Assembly (NCBI GenBank): GCA_021107945.1
Contig: JAIORV010000075.1
Location: forward strand, 1 to 64,000
Source of the DNA: Vulcanimicrobiota bacterium
GTDB taxonomy: Bacteria; Vulcanimicrobiota; JAJTBE01
Direction: 5' to 3'
DNA length: 64,000 nt
A model generated the notes under the pieces. It saw only the letters and a list, made by a program, of their open reading frames with translations. It ran no database searches and had not been told where the DNA came from. Shown here piece after piece: positions 17,348 through 26,154 of this stretch (position 1 is its first letter; each line of letters opens with the position of its first letter). A program made the position numbers and the translations under genes.

Positions 17348-17473
17348 TGGCAGAAGCTCCTTTTTTAATCTGGCATAATCCCACAGACCGGGGAGCTTCA
17401 AGAGCAAGAATGACACAACAATTGAATCAATTATCAGCCGCCCGATTCAGTCCGTAAAAATGCATAACTTGTT

Positions 17474-17495
17474 TCGGAATGACGTTTGCGTAAGT
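17474..17495. repeat. End fragment of the MITE-like element
   Basis: TTCGGAATGAC followed by GTTTGCGTAAGT matches the right terminus of the element at 25600-26016 (...AGAATGAC...TTTTGCGTAAGT). Only the terminal segment is present, next to the direct repeat that flanks the MNT/HEPN cassette. Confidence 0.6.
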
Positions 17496-17511
17496 CCAAA
17501 TTTATAATACC

Positions 17512-17583
17512 GACTCTCATATTAAACATTGAAAGGGTTTTGACCTTCAAGACATAATAACTTCCATAACATTGAATTCTAAT
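17512..17583. repeat. 72-bp imperfect direct repeat, copy 2 (right flank of MNT/HEPN)
   Basis: Begins CTCATATTAAACATTGAAAG and continues GGTTTTGACCTTCAAGACAT. It is in the same orientation as copy 1, about 940 bp away. It lies just before the TPR gene and could contain that gene's original upstream region. Confidence 0.9.
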
Positions 17584-17603
17584 CAGGGGAATTATTTATT
17601 ACC

Positions 17604-18989
17604 TTGCAATTATCGAAAAACGGGGGGAATACTATTATTAATAAATATTTATTCAGAATTCTTCCGGTATTTCTATTGTTATTAGTGTTTTTATCAGTTT
17701 CTTGCTTGTCTTATGCAAAAACGATCGAGCCAGATAAACCGGAAAATGAAAAAACACTGAAAAGATACGAGATAAAAGAGGCCAAAGACAATTATAGAAA
17801 AGCGGTCAGACTCATCAAAAACCGTGATTACCATATGGCGGAGGGTTTTCTTTTAAAAACGATTGAGGCCGATGTTGATTTCGCCCCGGCATACATCGAA
17901 CTTGGAAATGTTTATTATCATCTGAACAGGTTCCCGGAAGCGGAGCGAAATCTGAATACGGCTCTAAAGATAAATGACAGGTTTGACAGGGCATACTATT
18001 TTCTCGCCCTTACCGATTTCAAACAACGCAGGCTCAAAACGGCAGAAAAGCATATTAAAAAGGCAATTAAAATCAATCCAAACAAGTCGGTCTATCATTA
18101 TCTCCTGGGTTCGATTCTGTCGGAAAATGGTAAATACCTCAAAGCAATTACAACGCTTAAGAATTCACTGGAGATTGACCCGGGAAACAACTCGGCAAGA
18201 GCCTCCCTCTCGCTTTGCTACTTGAACCTTGGAATGTTCAAGGATGCAGGCAGGGAGATAGAAACCGCATTGAAAGGAGACCCGGGATGCTATAACGCCC
18301 TTCTTGTGAAGGGAATTATACTTGCAAGATTGGGCAGGCAGGACACCGCATATTTATTTTTTCAAAAAGCCGCTCGCGTATCTCCTGATGAGCCTGAAAC
18401 ATATTACAATATGGCTCTTATTGACATCAAGAGAAAACAAAGAGGACAGGCTGAATATCATCTGCTTAAATCAATGGAGCTTGATAAATATAATACGAAA
18501 CCTTACATAGCTCTGGGGAGGCTTTATTCCTCCGAAAAACGTTTTGAGGATGCGCTAAGGTTGCTTGAAAAAGGGAAAAATCTGGATCCCGATAATTCCG
18601 AAGTATATCTTGAGATCGGTGTATTGAAGCTTTCCATGGGAAAGGTGGCTGACGCGGCGGCGTCCCTTGAAAAGGGTGTTCTTATTGATCCGGATAATGC
18701 CGTGATGAGAAACGCTCTGGGCTCCGCGTATAAAACCCTGGGTAAATACAAGGAAGCTCTTGAAGAATACAACAGGGCAGTTGCGCTTGATCCAAATCTT
18801 GCAATTGTCTATTATAATATGGGAAACCTTTTTGAGGAGCGAGGGATGATTCCGGAGGCGATAGAGAATTTCAGTAAGTATATCGAGGTCTATCCCGCCG
18901 AGAAAGATGCGGAAATAGTGAGAAAACGGATTGAGATTCTTGAAGAATCCAGAAAGTTAAAAAGAGCGGGATCATCCGATAAGAAATAA
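17604..18989 (+). CDS. Exported tetratricopeptide-repeat protein
   Basis: A signal peptide (INKYLFRILPVFLLLLVFLSVSCLSYAKT) is followed by about eleven consecutive TPR units. Conserved Ala/Gly/Pro positions recur (for example AYIELGNVYYHLNRFPEAERNLNTALKIN and YYNMGNLFEERGMIPEAIENFSKYIEVYP). It is probably a periplasmic or membrane-anchored scaffold. A Cys in SVSCLSYA could make it a lipoprotein, but the lipobox is weak. The start is uncertain: the frame opens at a TTG (17604) with a distant AGGGGA, while a G-rich GGGGGG stretch lies just before an ATT at 17631. It overlaps the next TPR gene by one base. Confidence 0.8.
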   Translation: MQLSKNGGNTIINKYLFRILPVFLLLLVFLSVSCLSYAKTIEPDKPENEKTLKRYEIKEAKDNYRKAVRLIKNRDYHMAEGFLLKTIEADVDFAPAYIELGNVYYHLNRFPEAERNLNTALKINDRFDRAYYFLALTDFKQRRLKTAEKHIKKAIKINPNKSVYHYLLGSILSENGKYLKAITTLKNSLEIDPGNNSARASLSLCYLNLGMFKDAGREIETALKGDPGCYNALLVKGIILARLGRQDTAYLFFQKAARVSPDEPETYYNMALIDIKRKQRGQAEYHLLKSMELDKYNTKPYIALGRLYSSEKRFEDALRLLEKGKNLDPDNSEVYLEIGVLKLSMGKVADAAASLEKGVLIDPDNAVMRNALGSAYKTLGKYKEALEEYNRAVALDPNLAIVYYNMGNLFEERGMIPEAIENFSKYIEVYPAEKDAEIVRKRIEILEESRKLKRAGSSDKK

Positions 18990-19360
18990 TGAGTGAAAAT
19001 ATCGCCTGGATAATTACATTTGTTCTATCAATAATAATAATTTATGTATTTATCCACCTGATGTCTATAAAACGCGCAAAAGATAATTACAGGTCAGGAC
19101 TGAGCTTCCTCGATCTCGACAGGTTGGATAAAGCTCTTGATTGTTTTGATAAATCAATTGTGATCAGGCCAAATAATCCACAGGCATATCTTGCCCGGGG
19201 AAAGACGAACTTAAAATTAGAAGAGATAGAAGATGCTGTTTCGGATTGGAGCCGGGTAGTTGAGCTGGCTCCCGGGAGTGAAGAGGCGAATGAAGCTTTG
19301 AAGGAGCTTGACGGGCTTGATAAATGGATGAAATTGAGAGAAGAGAAACGGGTAATATAA
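18989..19360 (+). CDS. Membrane-anchored small TPR protein
   Basis: An N-terminal helix (IAWIITFVLSIIIIYVFIHLM) is followed by two or three TPR units (AKDNYRSGLSFLDLDRLDKALDCFDKSIVIRPNN and AYLARGKTNLKLEEIEDAVSDWSRVVELAPG). The ATG shares an A with the upstream stop (TAATG), so the two TPR proteins are translationally coupled. They probably act in one complex at the inner membrane. Function unknown. Confidence 0.8.
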   Translation: MSENIAWIITFVLSIIIIYVFIHLMSIKRAKDNYRSGLSFLDLDRLDKALDCFDKSIVIRPNNPQAYLARGKTNLKLEEIEDAVSDWSRVVELAPGSEEANEALKELDGLDKWMKLREEKRVI

Positions 19361-19418
19361 GCATAGTTAGCTGGAATACATCATGTAAATGTGTTAACAA
19401 TTTGTTAATATACATGTG

Positions 19419-19443
19419 ACTTTGATTATGCTATAATCAAAGT
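19419..19443 (+). promoter_or_regulatory. Perfect 11-bp inverted repeat overlapping an extended -10 promoter
   Basis: ACTTTGATTAT-GCT-ATAATCAAAGT is a perfect 11-bp dyad with a 3-bp centre. It contains TGCTATAAT, an extended -10 element. It lies about 45 bases before the GTG start of the next gene. A dyad placed on the -10 box is a classical repressor-operator arrangement; the regulator is unknown. Confidence 0.6.
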
Positions 19444-19485
19444 AATCAGCACATTCTTATTATTTACATATTGGAGGTTCTAACA

Positions 19486-20295
19486 GTGGATAAGATACAT
19501 GGGGGCAGACAGGATTCAATGCTTGTCCATAAACAGGGTGATCTTACCATCAAGACAAAAGTTCCTGAGAAGGATAATCAGGAACTGCCAAAGCCGTACG
19601 ATACAATAGCATTGACACAGGCAATGGCGGGGCTCGGTAGCAACCTGGAGGTTGGAGAAAAGGTCTCTTTGAAAGTCGGCAGGGAAACAGTGGCTGAAGT
19701 TGTCAAAGAGGGAGAATCCAACTGGGACAGGTTCTCAACTGCGGCAAGCAATTTTGGGAAACGTGCGGTTATGGAAACCAAGGAAATGATTGACGCGGAC
19801 CCTGCATTTGCATTCAGAGAATCCGTGGAAATGGTAAAGGACACCCTCACTCAGGGAGCGCCTGAAACTGTTGCTACTTCAGCTATTAGCGGATTATACC
19901 CTGGTGTTCGCGCAGGTGTTCTCGCCCTTGATATATATAAAGCCTGGAAAACACTGAAGGATCCCACTTCGAGTAAAACCGAGAAATTTTTAGATGTGGC
20001 GCACTGTATTACCGATGTCGGCGGTCTTGTAGCGGCGGCGGCGCCGATGTTCGGAATTGCCTTTCCTGGAATGGCGGCACTGGCGGCAATAGCATATGCC
20101 TCTGATATCATTGTATTCGGCTTCCACTCCCTCGGATACTTTGCAACTAAGATCAGGAAATGGCGTGAAAAGAAAAACGATAAAGCCAAGAAAGAGGAGC
20201 AGAACAAGCCCGTGGAAAATGAGAAGCCCGATAATGTAAAATCCATTCAACAAGTGAAAGAAGGAAAGGAATCCGGGAAAGGAAAGAAATCATAG
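19486..20295 (+). CDS. Protein with hydrophobic segment and leader motif, unknown function
   Basis: The GTG at 19486 is chosen because GGAGG lies eight bases upstream. The first 45 residues are polar, with PKPYDTIALTQ (Asp39), the same leader motif seen on three glycosidases here. The middle is amphipathic (NFGKRAVMETKEMIDADPAFAFRESVEM). Residues about 175-220 are a long Ala/Gly-rich hydrophobic stretch (GGLVAAAAPMFGIAFPGMAALAAIAYASDIIVFGFHSLGYF), able to form a membrane hairpin. The C-terminus is very Lys/Glu-rich. It has no Sec signal. The layout resembles type III translocators or pore-forming effectors, but that is inference only. A terminator follows. Confidence 0.65.
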   Translation: MDKIHGGRQDSMLVHKQGDLTIKTKVPEKDNQELPKPYDTIALTQAMAGLGSNLEVGEKVSLKVGRETVAEVVKEGESNWDRFSTAASNFGKRAVMETKEMIDADPAFAFRESVEMVKDTLTQGAPETVATSAISGLYPGVRAGVLALDIYKAWKTLKDPTSSKTEKFLDVAHCITDVGGLVAAAAPMFGIAFPGMAALAAIAYASDIIVFGFHSLGYFATKIRKWREKKNDKAKKEEQNKPVENEKPDNVKSIQQVKEGKESGKGKKS

Positions 20296-20342
20296 TTTAC
20301 GATTAATTATAAGTCATAATATGTCATAAAATGATTTTATAT

Positions 20343-20378
20343 AAAAAGCTCGATATGGGAAACCGGATCGGGCTTTTA
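20343..20378 (+). terminator. Rho-independent terminator
   Basis: AAAAGCTCGAT and ATCGGGCTTTT form an 11-bp stem with one G-T wobble, followed by a short T-rich tail. It lies 48 bases after the stop of the preceding gene. Confidence 0.75.
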
Positions 20379-20729
20379 TAATTTGTTACATTTATAAAAC
20401 CGCATAATACCATCTGATATCATTTCGCATTCATAATTTCTGTAGAAGGGGTTTCCTAACCCCGATAAACAAAGAAAAACGCTTACCCGGAAAAGGACAT
20501 ATTGGACACAAATCAGTATGAATCCGGTCGTAACCAGGGCGCCGCTGGAACCAACCAGTTATAGAGCCTGTCCCGGTGCAACCCGGTGCATAAGTCAGAG
20601 TGATGTTGAATAACAAATATCGAAATAAGAAATATAAAAGGTTAATGAGTACTTATTATAGAATACTCTTTTGTTTGATCTGGTTGAGAGATTTATTCCC
20701 GGGCAAGAAAATTAACATGGAGATTTAAT
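20379..20729. other. Intergenic region without recognised content
   Basis: About 350 bases before the DHH gene. I looked for a tRNA, riboswitch or small protein and found none I can support. A GC-richer section around 20520-20600 with short self-complementary stretches (GGTGCAACCCGGTGCA) stands out, but no known RNA class fits. Confidence 0.35.
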
Positions 20730-21668
20730 ATGGCAGAGGAAAAACAAAAATACCGCCTGGTTACAAGAAGTGATTTCGACGGATTGGTTTGCGCCGTTTT
20801 ATTAAAAGAGCTGGATATGATTAACGATATACTTTTCGTCCATCCCAAAGATGTACAGGACGGTAAAATTAGGATATTATCATCGGATATCACAACAAAT
20901 CTTCCATATGTGGAATCAGTATATCTTGCATTCGATCATCATCTTAGTGAAATTTATCGAATTTCGGGAAAGAAGAAGAATCATATAATAGAGCCCGATG
21001 CTCCTTCCACCGCAAGGGTTGTGTATAACTACTTCGGAGGAAAAGAAACTTTTCCGGAGATCTCCGGGGAGATGCTTGAAGCTGTAGATAAGGCGGACTG
21101 GGCGCAGTTTACCATGGATGACATCCTCAACCCTAAAGGATGGGAGTTGTTGAATTTCATCATGGATCCCAGGACAGGACTGGGGAGATTTCGAAATTTC
21201 AATATCTCCAATTACAAACTTATGATGAATCTCATACGTTATTGCAAGACACATACAATTGAAGAGATTCTTCAGCTTTCCGATGTGAAGGAGAGGGCTG
21301 AACTTTATTTCGAGCACCAGAAGAAAATCAAGGAGCAATTGGAGCGTTGCTCGACTGTGCATAATAATCTGTTGGTTGTGGATCTGAGATATGAAGAAAT
21401 GATTTATTCCGGCAACAGATTCCTTAAATATGCACAATTCCCCGAATGCAATATTTCTATTCAGATCATCTGGGGCCTCAGGAAACAAAATATTGTCTTC
21501 GCTGTGGGGAAATCCATATTTAACAAGACATCAAAAACAAATATCGGTGAATTGATGCTCAAATATGGCGGAGGTGGACACAAAAACGCCGGTACCTGCC
21601 AGATAGGAAACGGTAAGGCTGAAAAGGTTCTTAATGAGTTAATTGAAACGATTACATCGGAAGGTTAA
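20730..21668 (+). CDS. DHH-family phosphoesterase
   Basis: The N-terminal DHH domain has TRSDFDGLVCAVLL (first metal motif), a central AFDHH (the DHH motif) and DKADWAQ. The C-terminal DHHA1 domain ends with GGGGHKNAGTCQI, which binds the substrate phosphate. The family includes oligoribonuclease NrnA, c-di-AMP phosphodiesterases and exopolyphosphatases. With no sensor domains it could be NrnA-like or a polyphosphatase. GGAG lies eight bases before the ATG. It has its own promoter region and no operon partner. Confidence 0.88.
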   Translation: MAEEKQKYRLVTRSDFDGLVCAVLLKELDMINDILFVHPKDVQDGKIRILSSDITTNLPYVESVYLAFDHHLSEIYRISGKKKNHIIEPDAPSTARVVYNYFGGKETFPEISGEMLEAVDKADWAQFTMDDILNPKGWELLNFIMDPRTGLGRFRNFNISNYKLMMNLIRYCKTHTIEEILQLSDVKERAELYFEHQKKIKEQLERCSTVHNNLLVVDLRYEEMIYSGNRFLKYAQFPECNISIQIIWGLRKQNIVFAVGKSIFNKTSKTNIGELMLKYGGGGHKNAGTCQIGNGKAEKVLNELIETITSEG

Positions 21669-21679
21669 ATCTATTACCG

Positions 21680-22864
21680 CTATAATGTAAAATATTTCTT
21701 CACACCGGGATCCCATTCCCGGTTTTTTAAATCTTTTAACAACCTCTTTGCCGAAGGTGTTTTTCTTACAAATTTAAGGTATGTGATAATTGCAATTTTT
21801 ACATCTTTATCCCTGTTATATTTATTGAGATACAGACTTCTCATATATTTTACAGGTCCGCTTATTTTTAAATCTCTTGCGACCCTCAATGCCTTTAATG
21901 TAACTTTTTTGTTCCCGTTTTGTAAAAAGTAATAATATGATTTTAAAAGACCGGAAGGATTGGAGGGTCTTCTGAATTTCATAAGGTTTAGAGTCGCCTC
22001 CAGGATCGCCAGGTTCATCGTGTCCGATATTCCTCTCTTTGCTGTATTTAAATAGAATGAGGGATAATTTTCATATAATAAACCATAGGCCATCATTGCC
22101 CCGTATAGAATCTGCGAGTTTTTATTGTGTGGATTTTTAACCAGGCTTTTAATGAAAGCTTTATCTGCGGGATCTCTGCCAAGTCCCAGAAGAAAAGCAT
22201 AAAAACTCTTCCTGTTTTCACCCACACCCTTTGTGGAAATTAAATATCTCAGGCTTTCCCTGTTCATGTAAGGTGCGGCCTGTTTTAGCGATCCATATGA
22301 CGACTGACCCAGTTGGGCGAAGGCATCCCAGGCGATGAACTTATTGGATGAATCGACTTTTGTAAACAGCCACCTGATTCTGCCGGCGGTGTCCTTTTTA
22401 TTCATAAATTGCTTGATTTTTTCACTGTACTTCAACATCTGTTTATTCTTATCGGGATAAAATGCATTAAACTCGAAGAATTCCTTGCCCCCCTCATATG
22501 ATTTGTAAAGGTAGAAAACACCTACGGACTTGTTCTTGTACTTCAAAATGGAATTGATATAAAAATAGTCTCCCTTCTTCCAGCCTTTTCCTTTTATGAC
22601 TTTATAGACTTCAACTTCCGTCATTCCGGATTTGTTTTTTCCTTCACCTGTTTTTACTTTCTGTATGACTTTCCCATATATCACAAGATCCGACTCGTAC
22701 ATTCTCTGGAAAACGGTCGCTTTCTCCTTTGGTCCGTACGGAGCGGCATGAGCAGGCGATGTGAAAAACGCGAAAATTACCGGAAAAGAGAGTGATAATA
22801 TTATGTAAAATACAACCTGAAGATTATTGGAAATTGTATTATAAACAGAAAAATTTTTTCTCAT
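21680..22864 (-). CDS. Exported helical-repeat protein of unknown function
   Basis: A signal peptide (VVFYIILSLSFPVIFAFFTSPAHAAP) is followed by a beta-rich segment of about 100 residues (DLVIYGKVIQKVKTG...TEVEVYKVIKGK). This resembles domains that precede HEAT-like arrays in exported proteins. A long alpha-helical region with HEAT-type periodicity follows. I prefer the ATG at 22864 (GAGG nine bases upstream); the track's 22882 is six bases after the stop of the DUF1841 gene. The two are therefore one operon. Function unknown. Confidence 0.65.
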   Translation of the reverse strand: MRKNFSVYNTISNNLQVVFYIILSLSFPVIFAFFTSPAHAAPYGPKEKATVFQRMYESDLVIYGKVIQKVKTGEGKNKSGMTEVEVYKVIKGKGWKKGDYFYINSILKYKNKSVGVFYLYKSYEGGKEFFEFNAFYPDKNKQMLKYSEKIKQFMNKKDTAGRIRWLFTKVDSSNKFIAWDAFAQLGQSSYGSLKQAAPYMNRESLRYLISTKGVGENRKSFYAFLLGLGRDPADKAFIKSLVKNPHNKNSQILYGAMMAYGLLYENYPSFYLNTAKRGISDTMNLAILEATLNLMKFRRPSNPSGLLKSYYYFLQNGNKKVTLKALRVARDLKISGPVKYMRSLYLNKYNRDKDVKIAIITYLKFVRKTPSAKRLLKDLKNREWDPGVKKYFTL

Positions 22865-22887
22865 TAATAAAAACCTCTTCATTGATC

Positions 22888-23304
22888 TTATTCAAGAAAT
22901 TTCTCAATACGACTTTTATATCTTTCCATGTTAAGCTTGCCCCTTCTTTTCATCATATCATGCATTTCATCGGCAAGAATAATCATAAAACCGTGGTAAG
23001 CTTCATGGGAATCAATATCCTTGTTGTTGACAAGATGATGATATGCCGCCCTTACAATCCCGGGTTCTCTCTCATCAACCTGTTTTTTTACCAGAGTATG
23101 TAATATTATATGAAAAAACGGGTTGGTTTTTTCTTTTTTATTTAACATGTTAAAAACATCCCCGGAATCGAAAAACTTATGATATTCCGGGTGCATCTTC
23201 ATTATTTCATAGATTTCCTGCTCATCAATTTTGAGTTTAATCTCGTTTTTTCCTTTTTTCCAAACATCCATTAATTTCTGCTGTTTTTGCAAGGATTCAA
23301 ACAT
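22888..23304 (-). CDS. DUF1841-family protein
   Basis: A small helical cytoplasmic protein. NPFFHIILHTLVKKQVDEREPGIVRAAYHHL and HEAYHGFMIILADEMHDMM match the DUF1841 pattern (NP.lH...H and HEa.H). The clustered His residues could bind a metal. The ATG at 23304 (MFESLQ) has GGGTGAT upstream. It is the first gene of a two-gene operon with the exported protein at 21680. Biochemical role unknown. Confidence 0.75.
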   Translation of the reverse strand: MFESLQKQQKLMDVWKKGKNEIKLKIDEQEIYEIMKMHPEYHKFFDSGDVFNMLNKKEKTNPFFHIILHTLVKKQVDEREPGIVRAAYHHLVNNKDIDSHEAYHGFMIILADEMHDMMKRRGKLNMERYKSRIEKFLE

Positions 23305-23495
23305 ACTTATCACCCGACAATAGAATTTTAATATATTGATTCTTTAACTTGATGTATTTCCCTGTTTGATGTTAATAGTAAGAATTCAGTCACGCAGTGC
23401 AGGAGTGGCATCCTGCCATGAATATGCCAATCCTGCATGAAGGATATGTATATAAGCCAAAGAAATATAGCACGCGAAAAAGAGGAGGTCATATA

Positions 23496-24164
23496 ATGTC
23501 AATATATCTTGATTCCGCTGATTTGAAAGAGATTAAGAAATATATAAATTACCCGTTTATAAGCGGTGTAACAACAAACCCCGCTCTTCTGGCCAAAGCC
23601 CTTGATAAATCCAATATTACAATATATGAATTCGAAGAGCATATAAAAAAGATAGGGGATATTGTCGAAGGGGATATATTCGTTCAAACAAACCGCAGTA
23701 AGGCAGAGCAAATAGTGAAAGAATCCAGAAAGATATACGAGATATTGGGAGACAAATGCGTTGTTAAAATTCTTCCCACATTCGAAGGACTCAAGGCGAT
23801 GTACGATCTTTCATTCAAGGATATTCGAACCGCCGCCACCGCCGTGTTTACAGGGGTTCAGGGATATACAGCAATACTATCGGGTGCAGATTATGTGGTT
23901 CCATATTATTCCAGGTTGATGAGAACAACGCAGGACGGATTCAATATAATAGAGGACATCCTGGACATAATCGAAGTTAACAAGTTCGACAACCAGCTTC
24001 TTGTGGCCAGTCTGAAAACCACTTCTGACGTTCTGGAGGTCATAAGAGCGGGAGCGAATGCGATAACGATCCCGGCGAGCCTGATAGACGAATTATATGA
24101 AAATCCCCAGACAAACGAAGCTGTGAAGTTGTTTAAGAAATCCCTGAGGGTTTCGAAGGATTGA
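23496..24164 (+). CDS. Transaldolase / fructose-6-phosphate aldolase family
   Basis: A compact (beta/alpha)8 Schiff-base aldolase of 222 residues, the length of the Fsa/TalC subfamily. MSIYLDSADLKEIKKY and GVTTNPALLAKA form the N-terminal strand signature, and VVKILPTFEGLKA holds the Schiff-base Lys (KILPT). TAVFTGVQGYTAILSGADYVVPYYSRL and NAITIPASLI are family blocks. The start at 23496 follows AGGAGG; the longer frame from 23397 is upstream noise. It probably serves the pentose-phosphate pathway or C6/C3 aldol chemistry. It is convergent with the next gene, with only three bases between. Confidence 0.9.
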   Translation: MSIYLDSADLKEIKKYINYPFISGVTTNPALLAKALDKSNITIYEFEEHIKKIGDIVEGDIFVQTNRSKAEQIVKESRKIYEILGDKCVVKILPTFEGLKAMYDLSFKDIRTAATAVFTGVQGYTAILSGADYVVPYYSRLMRTTQDGFNIIEDILDIIEVNKFDNQLLVASLKTTSDVLEVIRAGANAITIPASLIDELYENPQTNEAVKLFKKSLRVSKD

Positions 24165-24167
24165 TTG

Positions 24168-25529
24168 TTATATTTTCTTTTTATTCCCTATAATATGGTA
24201 TTCCTTTAATTCCATACTTGCTTTTTTTTCGATGGTTTTGCCGGAAAATTTTAATTTGACGCTCGATTCTGTTTTTACAAGACCCACTCCTGATGTGTAA
24301 TAATTATAAAAAATACATCTCTGTTTTATTCCTGTTATCACATCAGATATACCTCTGATTTTCCATGCCCTGAATTTTCCAGCGGGAACTTCCAGATTAA
24401 CCTGACCTACCACTTCGTATGTTGTCTTTCGATATTTGTTTTTATTTTCCCATTTCTTCCCCTTTTTTAATGGGAATTTCAAGATTGTCTCCGATGTGAT
24501 TTCAGGACTCAAGACACTTTTTCCATGTCTGATAACACTGTTATCGGTGATCTCATAGTGAGTCCTGGTTCTGAGACGGTAATCTCTCTCTATCATACGT
24601 TGGACAATAACACAGTGTTTCTTATTATATAACTCACTTCCTATGACCTTATAAGTATTTTCCTGTTGTGTCTTTACCGAGTCGGTATTAATAATAATAA
24701 TAGTATCCTCATACACCCATACATCCCCAACATCATATGGAAAATATTCCTGTACCTGTGGATTGATATTGCCTCCCGGTTTATCGGCTTGTTGATTGAT
24801 CGCCTTTCCCGCTCTATATCCCCTCAATTCAAGGGTATTAGTTGTCGTTCTGCCGTCAATTGTCTGAGTTTCCTGCTGTTTTACAAGTCCAACATGGGGA
24901 GCGAACCAACTCCAGCTTACAATTTGGTCAACATTAGAATAAACGGTTTTGCTTTCAACTTTCCATGCTTCAAATTCCCCTGCCGGGACTTTTACCTTCT
25001 CCTTTCTGACAAAAGTAAAATGGGTAATATACTTGTTATGTTTGCTTGGATTTGACCATTTCAGACCTTTTTTGGGCGGGTACTTGAAAATAACCGCAGG
25101 GGGCTCGAAGTCTATTGTTTTTCCGCCATTTCCTATTTCCAAACGATACATCATAATTTCATTTTTGGTAACATCAAAATAGTTTTTACGAATTGATTCT
25201 CCACCTATTAATGATTCCACTACGTAGAGATCTTTCTTCCTGATTTTTTCATTACCATCGGAGCGTACCGTGATTTCACTTCTCCGGATTTGATTACCTG
25301 CTTTGCTGACAAAATCATAAACCCATCTGCATCCCTCGTCATGAGGTATATAATCCCATATTCCTGATTTTTCCATTTTGCTGTCTTTTTTATTTATAAT
25401 ATCTTTCTTGCTTTTTCCTTTACCGGTTTTCGCTATGCTTTTTTTCTTACTGCATGATAGCGTTAATATTAAAGCCGCCATAATCAAAACAACCAGAAAC
25501 TTGAAAGTGGATATTGATTTTTTCCGCAT
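24168..25529 (-). CDS. Lipoprotein with two repeated beta-domains
   Basis: A signal peptide ends in a lipobox (LTLSC), so the mature protein is a lipoprotein with a Lys-rich linker. Two homologous domains of about 190 residues follow. Each begins Y[IF]PHDEG/YDVGDVWVY and later has KYPPKKGLKW/FPLKKGKKW, VPAGEFEAWKV/VPAGKFRAWKI and VGLVK. This pattern resembles DUF3108-type exported proteins. The duplication is internal and old (low identity). The start is the ATG at 25529, with GGGTGAT upstream. It is probably anchored to the inner or outer membrane. Confidence 0.75.
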   Translation of the reverse strand: MRKKSISTFKFLVVLIMAALILTLSCSKKKSIAKTGKGKSKKDIINKKDSKMEKSGIWDYIPHDEGCRWVYDFVSKAGNQIRRSEITVRSDGNEKIRKKDLYVVESLIGGESIRKNYFDVTKNEIMMYRLEIGNGGKTIDFEPPAVIFKYPPKKGLKWSNPSKHNKYITHFTFVRKEKVKVPAGEFEAWKVESKTVYSNVDQIVSWSWFAPHVGLVKQQETQTIDGRTTTNTLELRGYRAGKAINQQADKPGGNINPQVQEYFPYDVGDVWVYEDTIIIINTDSVKTQQENTYKVIGSELYNKKHCVIVQRMIERDYRLRTRTHYEITDNSVIRHGKSVLSPEITSETILKFPLKKGKKWENKNKYRKTTYEVVGQVNLEVPAGKFRAWKIRGISDVITGIKQRCIFYNYYTSGVGLVKTESSVKLKFSGKTIEKKASMELKEYHIIGNKKKI

Positions 25530-25599
25530 ATTAATCACCCTTTATCTATAGTGTCTTTTTGTTGAAAGATATTTCAATCTCAGGATTTTTCAATACCAA

Positions 25600-26016
25600 T
25601 TAATTATAGAACTTACGCATTTTGTCATCCTGAGCGGAAAACGATCAATTTACTTTAATAGGCATACCTTTCTCAGGAACGGGGCTTGCATACCTCCGAT
25701 GTATTAATCAGCGAAGGATCTCCTACAAGACGATCACTCGACTTGTCATCCTGAGCGGAATATGATCAGTTTACTTTAAAAAACAAACCTTTCTCAGGAA
25801 CGGGGCTTGCATACCTCCGATGTATTAATCAGCGAAGGATCTCTATCCATGAATAGCGATCTCTCAGGACAACATTCAGGAGATTCTTCGCTATGTGAAT
25901 CCCCGTACATCAAGGAAATCCCGTCCTTCAGAAAATCATCGGATTAAAGTAACTCTCTCGTGTATCGCTCAGAATGACAGGGCTAACTCCTCATTTTGCG
26001 TAAGTCATATAATTAA
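25600..26016. mobile_element. MITE-like non-coding element with ~20-bp terminal inverted repeats
   Basis: The left end TTAATTATAGAACTTACGCA and the right end (reverse complement) TTAATTATATGACTTACGCA agree at 18 of 20 bases. Inside them lie inner inverted ends GTCATCCTGAGCGGA and TCGCTCAGAATGAC. The left 121 bp of the interior is tandemly duplicated (25624 and 25745). No open frame of length is present. Related copies are at 317-511, 55760-56024 (inverted) and 17474-17495 (end only). It lies between the lipoprotein gene and the glycosidase at 26155. Confidence 0.75.
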
Positions 26017-26154
26017 TAAAAAAATAACAAAAAGTTAACATATATCGACCTGATTCTTATTGATTAATATATCGTTTTCCTCTAAAATGATAGGTGTGGT
26101 AGTTTTTATTTTGATTAAAATTACCGATAAAGGTATTCAAGGGGTTTCAAGACC

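Noticed and set aside
17027-17416. Longer MNT start at 17416
   Set aside because: The extra residues (MSFLLLKLPGLWDYARLKKELLP) precede the family start, and the ATG at 17347 has a better-placed GGAG.
20400-20700. Possible riboswitch or small RNA before the DHH gene
   Set aside because: Short self-complementary pieces exist, but no known class (c-di-GMP, SAM, cobalamin, TPP) fits.
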